Source: CBDBCU01 sp965203435 (GTDB lineage: Bacteria > Chloroflexota > Dehalococcoidia > Lucifugimonadales > UBA3495). Taken from it: 64,000 bases of DNA. The translations under genes and the position numbers were made by a program. The stretch lies in NCBI GenBank assembly GCA_965203435.1, contig CBDBCU010000008.1, forward strand, positions 62,001-126,000. The letters run 5' to 3'. Below are positions 8,717-15,457 of this stretch, one piece after another. The first letter of the stretch is position 1, and each line of letters opens with the position of its first letter. Under the pieces are notes generated by a model that was not told the DNA's origin, made no database searches, and worked only from the letters and a program-made list of their open reading frames with translations.

Positions 8717-9598
8717 AGCCGAAACCTCCTTACTTTTCGTGGCCTCCGCGGGCTTATTTTCTACTGCTTTGCCAGCCGCCACATCCGACCAGTCATCGAA
8801 AGGCAATTCCGCGCCGGCCGCCTGCGCCGGCCGCTTGTCATCCAAAGCCTCGTGCGGCCGGAAATAGTTGTAATGGAGTACCAAGCCATCCAAATAGGCT
8901 TGCCCGGTATCCCGCCCTTTCAGTCCCCGCAAGGTTTTGTCCCGGTCGCGGAATGTGCCTTGCAGCCGTTCCGACATATTGTTGTTGATTTCGGCCCGGA
9001 TACCCTGGCTTACCGTGTGCTTGACCACGCGGGTAGGAAATGCTCTGGGCAAAGCCCGGCGGTAAGACGAAAGCCCGTCCGTTTTGATTTCCTCGGGATG
9101 GGTGGCCGACCTTTCCCTCGCCAAGCTCAAGGTCGTTGTAGCGGCCCGCAGATTGCGGTCAGGGGACAAGTACGCCGCCAGCACAAAGCGGGTGTCGCTG
9201 TCCATAACATTGAACAGCCACAGCTTTTCGCCGCCGACATTGACCACCATTTCATCCGCCACCCAAGTGGGGCCGGTGTTGACTTTCATCGGCCGCAGGA
9301 TTTCATCCGCTTGGCCGGTCAATTCCCTCACCCAGCGATAGACCGTGGCGGCGTCAGTTTTCCGGTCGAAATAGGTTTCCATATTGCCGGCTACCTTGCG
9401 ATAGGAAAGGCCGTCAAAATACATATCGACGGCCGCCCCCTTTTCGTGGGGCGTGGCGTGGGGCCGTTTGCCCTCTGGCTTGACCGGCCGGCCGGCAGCG
9501 TCATGGAGAACTAACCGCGCCCCGCCGCCAACGCGGCAGGTATCGCAGCGTTCTCCCGTCCGCCGCTTACAATGTGGGCTTGTGCATTTGTGTCCCAT
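8159..9598 (-). CDS. IS6-like DDE transposase with fused C-terminal cargo
   Basis: The first 290 residues are a transposase. They contain a zinc site C5/C10/C18/C21, a helix-turn-helix region near residues 50-90, and the catalytic triad D115 (VADEM), D174 (KTDG) and E210 (MSERLQGTF) with D(35)E spacing, ending in an integrase-type HYNYFRPHEAL tail. IS6 transposases normally end near here. In this case the frame runs on without a stop into an unrelated 185-residue region (residues 295-479). That region may also be made separately from its own start at 8716. The 479-residue fusion is therefore unusual. Confidence 0.88.
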   Translation of the reverse strand: MGHKCTSPHCKRRTGERCDTCRVGGGARLVLHDAAGRPVKPEGKRPHATPHEKGAAVDMYFDGLSYRKVAGNMETYFDRKTDAATVYRWVRELTGQADEILRPMKVNTGPTWVADEMVVNVGGEKLWLFNVMDSDTRFVLAAYLSPDRNLRAATTTLSLARERSATHPEEIKTDGLSSYRRALPRAFPTRVVKHTVSQGIRAEINNNMSERLQGTFRDRDKTLRGLKGRDTGQAYLDGLVLHYNYFRPHEALDDKRPAQAAGAELPFDDWSDVAAGKAVENKPAEATKSKEVSAMPKKITVYHGASRPFPDAEVGPSFPSFDDPYPFSEPGLWVSTDADSAGSFMNPDNDDPRVIILSIDPDTIRYCETDEEAAAAYESGAAAIGGAVCEADAIWIPRPDLASMRVEGRVSDTDEEAVAVKELTADEVAEIQDESGTPQHELARKYGVSIEAIRQAYKREIAYREKADYSGEWYFLEED

Positions 9599-9714
9599 AG
9601 CGAACTATGATACACTACCCCCCAGCAAAATGCAACAGAACCCTTACGCGGGAATGACGGTAGCGTCGGGCGGGAAACGGATAAATTCCTTCGGGAAATT
9701 GCCCCGCAAAAGCA

Positions 9715-9743
9715 TTGACATACCCCGCAACAGCCTATACAAT
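9715..9743 (+). promoter_or_regulatory. Sigma70-type promoter for the secreted protein
   Basis: TTGACA (9715-9720) and TACAAT (9738-9743) are separated by exactly 17 bases, 45 bases upstream of the start at 9788. GGGAGGAAATTGCC provides the ribosome-binding site. Confidence 0.65.
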
Positions 9744-9787
9744 CCCACCAGCCAAAGCCCCCTAACCTCAGCCGGGAGGAAATTGCC

Positions 9788-10625
9788 ATGTCCCTCCGCA
9801 AAATCGTAGCCGCCCTCGCCCTATTCCTTTTAATGAACGCAATAGGGGGGGGGGGCAACCGCGTCTCAAGCCCGGTCGATCCCCTGGGACTGCTCCGACT
9901 GGCAAGTCTTTGCCCATTCCGACCGGACTACGTCCATCCTCGAATCCCTGGCCGAAAACCGGGGCAAAACCCTCTACTGCGGCATCGACCAGTCCGACAC
10001 TTTCAGCAAGGCGGAAACCTGGGCCGCCGGCAAAGACCGCAACGAGCGGGATGACACCATCTATTCCGGGGAACGCGGCATTTTCCGCGGCTTTATCGCC
10101 GCCCAGGAGGGATGGCTGACCGACGGAGAATCCGGCATTACCGGCGTCAGCATCGACCGCATCTTTGAGTTTCCCAAAGAGGAACGGCGGCGGGTTACGC
10201 GGATCAAACGGCTCAAGGTGCCGGAATCCGCCGAGCGCATTGTATCGTCCCCCTTGGGACCCTTAAATACCCACGCCGTGGGTGAAAACGCGGCCCGGCT
10301 GGCTATGCGGCTAGCGTATTGGAACGCGGCCAATCGGGAGGCCCCGGCCCGGGCCGATGCCGGATTTGCCGAATACTGGAACGGAAAGGCCGCCGCGGCC
10401 GCGGTGGCTTACTGCAAATCTCGCGGCTACAGCCGCGCCGTCCGGATTGCCCCCGGCGCGCTCCCCCAGGACTTTGTGCAGGTTGTCAGCAACACCCAGG
10501 TCAACGCGGGTTGGGGCTATGCCGAGTTCACTATCAACGGCCCTACCTCCCACACCGGGCGGGCTTACCAGTATGCGCTTTGGAGCGCCACCTGCGAAAA
10601 GAAAGTGCGCCGTACCCGGCGGTAG
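9788..10625 (+). CDS. Secreted hypothetical protein, frameshifted at an 11-G tract
   Basis: The start (GGGAGG eight bases upstream) opens a signal peptide, MSLRKIVAALALFLLMNAI, in one frame. The rest of the protein, beginning ASQARSIPWDCSDW and running to 10625, is in the next frame. The two join exactly if the G run at 9845-9855 has 10 rather than 11 bases, which also restores a plausible ATAS signal-cleavage site. The mature part of about 250 residues contains three or more Cys and no recognised family. Slippage at the tract could switch the protein on and off, or the extra G may be a sequencing error. Confidence 0.65.
9845..9855 (+). repeat. Homopolymeric G tract (11 G)
   Basis: Eleven consecutive G residues lie just after the signal peptide of the 9788 gene. 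Tracts of this length inside the 5' part of a surface-protein gene are classic slipped-strand sites. They are also classic sites of sequencing error. Confidence 0.9.
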
Positions 10626-10661
10626 GGGGCGCGTAACGGGCAGGGGTAAGGCGGCGGCTTT

Positions 10662-11987
10662 CTAACCCGCCGCCCCGGCCCGCCGCGGCCGCCGCACCAG
10701 CAATAGCACCCCGGCGGTTATTATTGCCAATCCCGCATAGCCGGCAAAGGCGCCGGTGTAGGCGCCGGCTAACTGGAAAATCAATCCCGAGGCTACTGCG
10801 CCGATGGCTTGCCCCAAGGAAGTAAAGGGCTCGGTAACGCCGCGGATGCGGCCCAAAGACTGCCGTCCGAAAAAGTTGGCATAGGCTACCGGCGGCACTA
10901 CCAATATCCCGGCCACCGCGATCCCGAACAGCAGCGCCGCCAAGTACGCCGGCCCGGCCGTGGTGACCACGGCGAACATTCCTGCCGCCAAAGCCATCAC
11001 CAGGGCTACGGCGGCATAGGTATAGCCCACCGGCAGCTTTTCCACGACCCGTCCCCACAGCAGGCTGCCCAAGCCGGTGCCAATAGCGTTGGCGACGATG
11101 CTGCCTTGCGCCACGGTCAGGCTGATGCCTTTGGAATAGAGCAGGTCGGCTTGATAAACATTAGTGCCGGATTGGAGCAGGAACAAAAAACCGGTGCCAA
11201 TCGACAGGATCCACAAAGCCGGCGTCCGCAGGGCGGCGCGGGTATCCCACTGGGGTTCCGGGTCGATGGCGGCCGCTATCCCGTTGCCGCCGCCGTTACT
11301 GACGCCGCCATCTGACGCCGCCGCTCCGGCATCATCCGCCGCGGCGGCCGGCGGATCGCCATCCGGGAGCAGGCCCACATCCTCCGGCTGCTGGGCAATC
11401 AGCAGGGCGGCCGGGGCCAGGGCAATGGCATACACCAGCAATCCCATTACCAGCCACGCCGTTTCCCAGCCATAGGCGGCGCTGACCCCAGTCGCTACCA
11501 GGGGGAAAGCCGCCATCCCGCCGGAGTGGGATAGGAACAGCAGCCCGGTAGCCCGGCCCCGCTGGCGGATAAACCAGCGTCCCACCAGGGTAGCCGCGCC
11601 CACATTCAGCGGACTGCTGAACATTATCCGCCCCACGGCCATCGCCGCATAAAACAGGGCGATATGCGCCGACAGCCAGGCCAGGGCCATCGTGGACAAG
11701 CCGATAATCAGCAGGGATCCGACCAGTACCGGCCGCGCTCCGTAGCGGTCGATGGCCCAACCGGTGGGCGGCGATGCGCCGGTCGCCAGCAGGCCGCCCA
11801 GGGCCGCCGCGCCGCCAATCAAGGCCCGGCTCCAGCCGGTATCGGCGGCAATCAGGGGGACAAAGACGGCAAAGGTCAGGCTGCCGGCGGCGTTGCGGAC
11901 AAACATACTGCTGCCGGCCGTCCCCAGGATAACCCAGCCATAGTAAAAGGGCAGCCGCCGCGCCAGATAGTGAATCAGCAGATGCAT
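10662..11987 (-). CDS. MFS transporter
   Basis: A 441-residue major facilitator with about 12 hydrophobic segments. Features include GWVILGTAGSSMF in TM1, the loop motif GWAIDRYGARPVL between TM2 and TM3, and a long Asp/Ala/Gly-rich cytoplasmic loop in the middle (about residues 190-230). It resembles oxalate/formate-antiporter-like or MCT-like carriers (YYGWVIL start), but the substrate cannot be read from the sequence. The chosen start, MHLLIHYL, follows GGGCGGACGG. The longer frame upstream only translates a tandem repeat. Confidence 0.85.
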   Translation of the reverse strand: MHLLIHYLARRLPFYYGWVILGTAGSSMFVRNAAGSLTFAVFVPLIAADTGWSRALIGGAAALGGLLATGASPPTGWAIDRYGARPVLVGSLLIIGLSTMALAWLSAHIALFYAAMAVGRIMFSSPLNVGAATLVGRWFIRQRGRATGLLFLSHSGGMAAFPLVATGVSAAYGWETAWLVMGLLVYAIALAPAALLIAQQPEDVGLLPDGDPPAAAADDAGAAASDGGVSNGGGNGIAAAIDPEPQWDTRAALRTPALWILSIGTGFLFLLQSGTNVYQADLLYSKGISLTVAQGSIVANAIGTGLGSLLWGRVVEKLPVGYTYAAVALVMALAAGMFAVVTTAGPAYLAALLFGIAVAGILVVPPVAYANFFGRQSLGRIRGVTEPFTSLGQAIGAVASGLIFQLAGAYTGAFAGYAGLAIITAGVLLLVRRPRRAGAAG

Positions 11988-12006
11988 CCGTCCGCCCGGC
12001 CGCCGG

Positions 12007-12113
12007 GCCGCCTTTAATCGGGAAAGGGGGCCGCCTTTAATCGGGAAGAGGCCGCCTTTTATCGGTAGTGGGCCGCCTTTAATCGGTAGTGGGCCGCCTT
12101 TAATCGGTAGTGG
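12007..12113 (-). repeat. Five tandem 21-22-bp repeats upstream of MFS gene
   Basis: About five copies of a 21-bp unit (GCCGCCTTTAATCGGTAGTG on the plus strand) lie immediately upstream of the MFS start. On the minus strand they are in frame with the transporter and would read as repeated PLPIKGG. They sit in the expected promoter and leader region, so they could alter expression. Copy 2 and copy 3 are slightly divergent. Confidence 0.8.
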
Positions 12114-12203
12114 GACCACTGCCGCCCATTATAAGGCATAAGCGGGGGGCGTCAATCGGGGAGGCTACCGCTATGCCCTTGCCCGCAATTCCGGCCGCCA
12201 CCC

Positions 12204-12272
12204 CTGTTCTGTTGCGGGGTATCCGTCCTTCAACAAGTTCAGGATGAACGGATACCCCACACCAGAACGGAA
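12204..12272. repeat. REP3 palindrome, extended form
   Basis: The core TTCAACAAGTTCAGGATGA is flanked by complementary arms (TTCTGTTGCGGGGTATCCG against CGGATACCCCACACCAGAA), giving a palindrome of about 70 bp. A second extended copy lies at 47344-47421. Confidence 0.7.
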
Positions 12273-12291
12273 ATTCCCGCCGCCGCCCCCC

Positions 12292-12320
12292 TTGCCCTAG
12301 CCGCCGGAGGGCGCTATACT
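12292..12320 (+). promoter_or_regulatory. Promoter placed for a near-leaderless mRNA
   Basis: TTGCCC (12292-12297) and TATACT (12315-12320) are 17 bases apart. The start codon at 12328 is only eight bases after the -10 box, so the transcript would have almost no leader. No ribosome-binding site is seen at normal spacing. Confidence 0.45.
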
Positions 12321-12327
12321 GAAATTT

Positions 12328-12813
12328 ATGTTTTACCTTGCCTCGCCGGACGGCCAACAGCAGCTCTTGGCTTATCTCAAAGCCTGGGTCAAATGGACTA
12401 CCCTCCTGCCGGCGCTGATGCCGTTGGGGGCAATGGTATTCCTGGCTTTTCTGGCCGCCTTGCTGAGCGTTCCGGCCGGGGAAGCCGCGGACATCATCCT
12501 GAAGGGCCTGGTCGAGTCTTATATCAGCCTGGCCGTGCCGGTGACCCAGTTCTGGATTGCCGCCTATCTGCTGGCGGCCCTGTTCTTTGTAACCGGCTGG
12601 GAATCGGCCCGGCCGGCCTCCTGGCGGTTGCCGCTGCTGTTCCTGTTGCCCTGGTACCGGCGGCTGCGGCGGATACTGCCGGCCGTCAACCCGGTTTGCG
12701 CCCGATCCCCGGCTAACCTTCCTGCGGTTGACCGCAGCCGATTTTTCCCGCTTGGCCCGCCCGGGCTGACGCCGCCGGCCTTGTGCGCCGGCAATATCCC
12801 CCTGCGGGAATAA
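12328..12813 (+). CDS. Small membrane protein, unknown
   Basis: A 161-residue protein with three hydrophobic segments in the first 110 residues: LMPLGAMVFLAFLAALL, AVPVTQFWIAAYLLAALFFV and WRLPLLFLLPW. The tail is basic and Pro-rich and may not be conserved. No family was recognised. It has a matching promoter that would give a leaderless transcript. The C-terminal 45 residues have composition typical of shadow reading, so the true stop may reflect an upstream frameshift. Confidence 0.5.
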   Translation: MFYLASPDGQQQLLAYLKAWVKWTTLLPALMPLGAMVFLAFLAALLSVPAGEAADIILKGLVESYISLAVPVTQFWIAAYLLAALFFVTGWESARPASWRLPLLFLLPWYRRLRRILPAVNPVCARSPANLPAVDRSRFFPLGPPGLTPPALCAGNIPLRE

Positions 12814-12927
12814 CCCGCGAACTTTCCAACAATTCCTCTTTTGCCCCGGCGCCTTATTGCGGCCGGGCAATGGGGGCAGGGCTTTGCCGCCTTGCCCCTC
12901 CCATCCCTTTGACTTGGAGAGTTCGCG

Positions 12928-13764
12928 ATGAAAATCTTGACCCTTGTCTTGTCCCTGGGTCTGCTGCTGGCGGCGTTGGCCTGCGCCGCGCCGGTGCCGA
13001 CCCCGATTCCCACGGCCACGCCCATTCCCACGGCCACGCCGAACATCCCGGCCACGGTTACGGCCCGGCTGGCCGCCCTTCCCACGGCCACCCCCTACCC
13101 GACCTTGACGCCCTGGCCCACCGCCACGCCGCGGCCGACCCTGACCCCCTATCCCACGCCCACCGCCGTACCTACGGCCACGCCTTATCCCACCAGCACG
13201 CCGTACCCCACGCCCACGGCCTTGCCCACCTACACGCCCTATCCCACGGCGACGCCGGACATCCGGTACCAAGTCGTTACGCCAACGCCGGAGCCGACGC
13301 CCGGACCTTTGGCTGACTGGGTAACGCACAGTTCCTACGATGTGTCCATTTCTATGCCGCTCGGATTTATCCCGGGCTATAGCAATATGGACACTGACGG
13401 TTATTTCACTCTGGAGTACGAAGCTACTGGTCAAGTAGCAGGCGCCGCGGTGGTAGGGTTGCCTTACGATAGTACCTCTCGCCTTGACCTGTACGGCACG
13501 GCAGATTGGATGCTGGAATACATCTCCCAGAACTACACCGCCGGTGAGGTACTGTCGTTCCAAAAGATAAACACCAACGCCCTCCTTGCGTTGTACCGGG
13601 TGTACCACAACACTGGCCGATATTGCAACGGGACTTACAAAGTCCTGTTCACGCAGGTAGATGGGGGTTATACCTACGCCGCGTATGTATTTTGGTGTGA
13701 CCACGTCCGTTGGAAGTACGGCGAGGACTTTGCCGACCGGGTGCTGAATTCCTTTACCTATTAG
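12928..13764 (+). CDS. Lipoprotein with Thr-Pro-rich linker
   Basis: A 278-residue exported protein. The N-terminal signal ends in a lipobox-like LAALAC with Cys19. It is followed by about 100 residues of TATPYPT-type repeats, a flexible wall-spanning linker typical of Chloroflexota surface proteins. After residue 125 comes a globular domain (WVTHSSYDVSISMPLGF to FADRVLNSFTY) with the beta-rich outline of a PsbP/DcrB-like fold. That fold call is inference. Two Cys in the domain could form a disulfide. GGAGAG precedes the start, and a strong hairpin follows the gene. Confidence 0.8.
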   Translation: MKILTLVLSLGLLLAALACAAPVPTPIPTATPIPTATPNIPATVTARLAALPTATPYPTLTPWPTATPRPTLTPYPTPTAVPTATPYPTSTPYPTPTALPTYTPYPTATPDIRYQVVTPTPEPTPGPLADWVTHSSYDVSISMPLGFIPGYSNMDTDGYFTLEYEATGQVAGAAVVGLPYDSTSRLDLYGTADWMLEYISQNYTAGEVLSFQKINTNALLALYRVYHNTGRYCNGTYKVLFTQVDGGYTYAAYVFWCDHVRWKYGEDFADRVLNSFTY

Positions 13765-13796
13765 GGAAAGCGGTAGTCCCTATCCCTAGTTCACCA

Positions 13797-13830
13797 GGGT
13801 AAGGGCAGCCGCTTGCGGCTGCCCTTACCC
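13797..13830 (+). terminator. Strong 16-bp hairpin after the lipoprotein gene
   Basis: Arms 13797-13812 and 13815-13830 are perfectly complementary (GGGTAAGGGCAGCCGC) with a two-base centre. No T-run follows, so it is a terminator candidate or a symmetric structural element between the lipoprotein gene and the DUF2283-like pair. Confidence 0.55.
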
Positions 13831-13864
13831 CAAGCATATCCTATACTTGGTTGAGGAGGAAAAT

Positions 13865-14311
13865 ATGCCCAACGCCGAACACCAAGCTCAACCTCCGGTA
13901 ACCCCGCACATCTCCTACTCTTGGGAGGATGATACCCTTTGGGTCGGCAACCGGAGGCCGGCGCCGGGCGGGATCGACCTTTCCCTGCGTTGCATCGTCT
14001 TTTTCGATCCCGGTTGCGTCAACGCCAACGCCTTTACCTTTGACGAGGCCGGGGAAATCCTGTTGCCCATCCTGCGGGGGGAAGTAACCGGCCCGGTGCA
14101 GTACGAAGGCGCAGACGAAAACGCCACCATCACCTACTTCCCGGAAAGGGACACCTTGCGGATAAGGAACGGACTTCCCGAGCGGGTTCGCAAGGATATT
14201 TTCGCAGGGTGCGGCGTGTTTCTCGAAAGAGATAAAGGACTGGTCGCCGCCATCGTCCTGGAACGGGCCGCGGAACTGCTTATCCCGGTTTTGACCGCCG
14301 AGCCGGAGTAG
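13865..14311 (+). CDS. DUF2283-like protein, copy 1
   Basis: A 148-residue protein with a GAGGAGG ribosome-binding site six bases before the start. It has two related halves. Each has a Y-x-x-x-x-DTL strand (YSWEDDTLWV and YFPERDTLRI), and the second ends VAAIVLERAAELLIPVL, the pattern of DUF2283 domains. A near-identical paralog follows immediately, so the pair is a tandem duplication. Function unknown; small cytosolic proteins of this family often appear near toxin-antitoxin genes. Confidence 0.7.
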   Translation: MPNAEHQAQPPVTPHISYSWEDDTLWVGNRRPAPGGIDLSLRCIVFFDPGCVNANAFTFDEAGEILLPILRGEVTGPVQYEGADENATITYFPERDTLRIRNGLPERVRKDIFAGCGVFLERDKGLVAAIVLERAAELLIPVLTAEPE

Positions 14312-14345
14312 TAGGATTAGGCCGGATTTCAACAAGGAGGCAACT

Positions 14346-14819
14346 ATGCCCAGCACTGAACACCAACCTCCGGTAACCCCGGACATCTGCTACACTTGGG
14401 AGGATGACACCCTTTGGGTCGGAAACGGGGGGCCGGTACCCAATGGGATGGACCTTTCTCTGCGGTGTCTGGTATTTTTCGACTCTCGGTGCGAAAGCGC
14501 CAATACTTTCACCTTTGACGAGGCCAAGGAGATCCTGCTGCCTGTTCTGACGGGCGAAGTAACCGGGGAAGTCCGCTACGAGGGACAGGACGAGGATGCG
14601 GCTATGACCTACGACCCGGAATCCGATACCCTGCGCCTGTGGAACGGCCGCCTGGATGGGGAGCGCAAGGAAATTTTCCCCGGTTGCAGTGTATTCCTCG
14701 AGGACGAACGGGGGGTAGTTTCCAGCCTGACCCTGGAACGGGCCGCCGAACTGCTTATCCCGGTCTTGACTGCTGAACCGGAGGTTGCGGATGCCCCGGC
14801 AGCCGATGGCCGGCAATAG
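14346..14819 (+). CDS. DUF2283-like protein, copy 2
   Basis: A 157-residue paralog of the preceding protein, 34 bases downstream with its own AAGGAGG site. The same order of segments is seen: YTWEDDTLWVGN near the start, a central FDEAKEILLPVL segment, then YDPESDTLRLWN and LERAAELLIPVL. The main differences are a shorter N-terminus and a longer Ala/Asp-rich tail. Two copies retained side by side may form a heterodimer, which is inference. Confidence 0.7.
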   Translation: MPSTEHQPPVTPDICYTWEDDTLWVGNGGPVPNGMDLSLRCLVFFDSRCESANTFTFDEAKEILLPVLTGEVTGEVRYEGQDEDAAMTYDPESDTLRLWNGRLDGERKEIFPGCSVFLEDERGVVSSLTLERAAELLIPVLTAEPEVADAPAADGRQ

Positions 14820-14844
14820 ACCTGAGGCGGTTTCCGTCCGCCGC

Positions 14845-15279
14845 CTATTCGGCCAGGGTGGAGCGCATATCGCTGCGCGGCCGGCGGCGGCGGGCAATGT
14901 TCAGGCGTACCTGGGCCCGGCGCATCGCCGCCGTGGCCCGTTCCAATTCCAAATCGCCGGCCCGGTTCTGCAAGCGTTCCTGGGCCCGGGCCATGGCCGC
15001 CTGGGCCCGTTCCTCGTTGATTTCCTGGGAATACTCGCAGGCCGCCGCCAGGATGGTTACTTTGCTGCCCATCACTTCCATAAAGCCGCCGGTAACGGCC
15101 AGATAGGCGGGCGCGCCGTCCTTGCGGAACATAATTTCCCCCGGCTGCAAGGCGGTCATCAGGGGGGCGTGGCGCGGCAGGATGCCCAGCTGCCCCCCGA
15201 CGCCGGGGGCGACGACGCTGTCCACCTCGTCGGCATAAACTTCCCGCTCGGCGGTGATAATTTCCAGTCGCATGGGCAT
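14845..15279 (-). CDS. atpC: ATP synthase epsilon subunit
   Basis: The 144-residue epsilon subunit of F1, the regulatory and rotor subunit. The N-terminal beta-sandwich (MRLEIITAEREVYADEVDSVVAPG, with the classic GQLGILPRHAPLMTAL) is followed by the C-terminal helical hairpin rich in Ala, Arg and Gln. The ATG at 15279 has GGAG nine bases upstream. A second ATG two codons later is possible. It is the last gene of the operon and is separated from atpD by about 180 bases that hold a REP3 copy. Confidence 0.95.
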   Translation of the reverse strand: MPMRLEIITAEREVYADEVDSVVAPGVGGQLGILPRHAPLMTALQPGEIMFRKDGAPAYLAVTGGFMEVMGSKVTILAAACEYSQEINEERAQAAMARAQERLQNRAGDLELERATAAMRRAQVRLNIARRRRPRSDMRSTLAE

Positions 15280-15334
15280 AGCTAGTTGCTCCTTGCCGGG
15301 GGCCAATATGTTGGAAAGCCGCCGTCAACCGGCC

Positions 15335-15368
15335 AGTTCATCCTTCAACAAGTTCAGGATGAGCGGAA
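15335..15368. repeat. REP3 core copy
   Basis: TCATCCTTCAACAAGTTCAGGATGAGCGGAA lies in the atpD-atpC gap. The rest of this gap, to 15457, contains short GGGGTGATCGGAAAA-type duplications and no gene. Confidence 0.75.
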
Positions 15369-15457
15369 AAACAACCGGGAGCCGGCGGAAAGACAACCGG
15401 GGTCGATCGGAAAAATGACCGGGGTGATCGGAAAATTGCCGGAAGGCAAAGGCCGCC

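Larger units (their letters stand above)
7959..9642 (-). mobile_element. IS6-family-like insertion sequence with cargo
   Basis: A 1684-bp element. Its terminal inverted repeats start GGTTCTGTTGCATTTTGCTG and match at both ends (7959 onward, and 9642 backward). It is flanked by a perfect 8-bp target duplication CTTACGCG at 7951-7958 and 9643-9650, as expected for the IS6 family. It encodes a DDE transposase whose frame continues into a cargo domain, plus a small zinc-ribbon gene. Intact ends and an exact duplication point to recent insertion. Confidence 0.92.
7871..9662. repeat. REP1 copy interrupted by IS6-type insertion
   Basis: The left arm begins at 7871. The right arm starts near 7942 and is cut at 7958 by the insertion sequence. 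It resumes at 9643 after an 8-bp duplication (CTTACGCG). Removing the element and one duplication restores a standard REP1 copy of about 100 bp. Confidence 0.85.

Noticed and set aside
11988..12119. N-terminal extension of the MFS transporter through PLPIKGG repeats
   Set aside because: The extension only translates tandem repeat DNA and has no separate ribosome-binding site; the start at MHLLIHYL gives a normal MFS N-terminus. It is kept as a finding because of possible regulation.
12100..13704. Minus-strand frame of 534 codons with GRG repeats
   Set aside because: It is the reverse of the Thr-Pro linker of the lipoprotein, whose forward frame has a signal peptide and ribosome-binding site.
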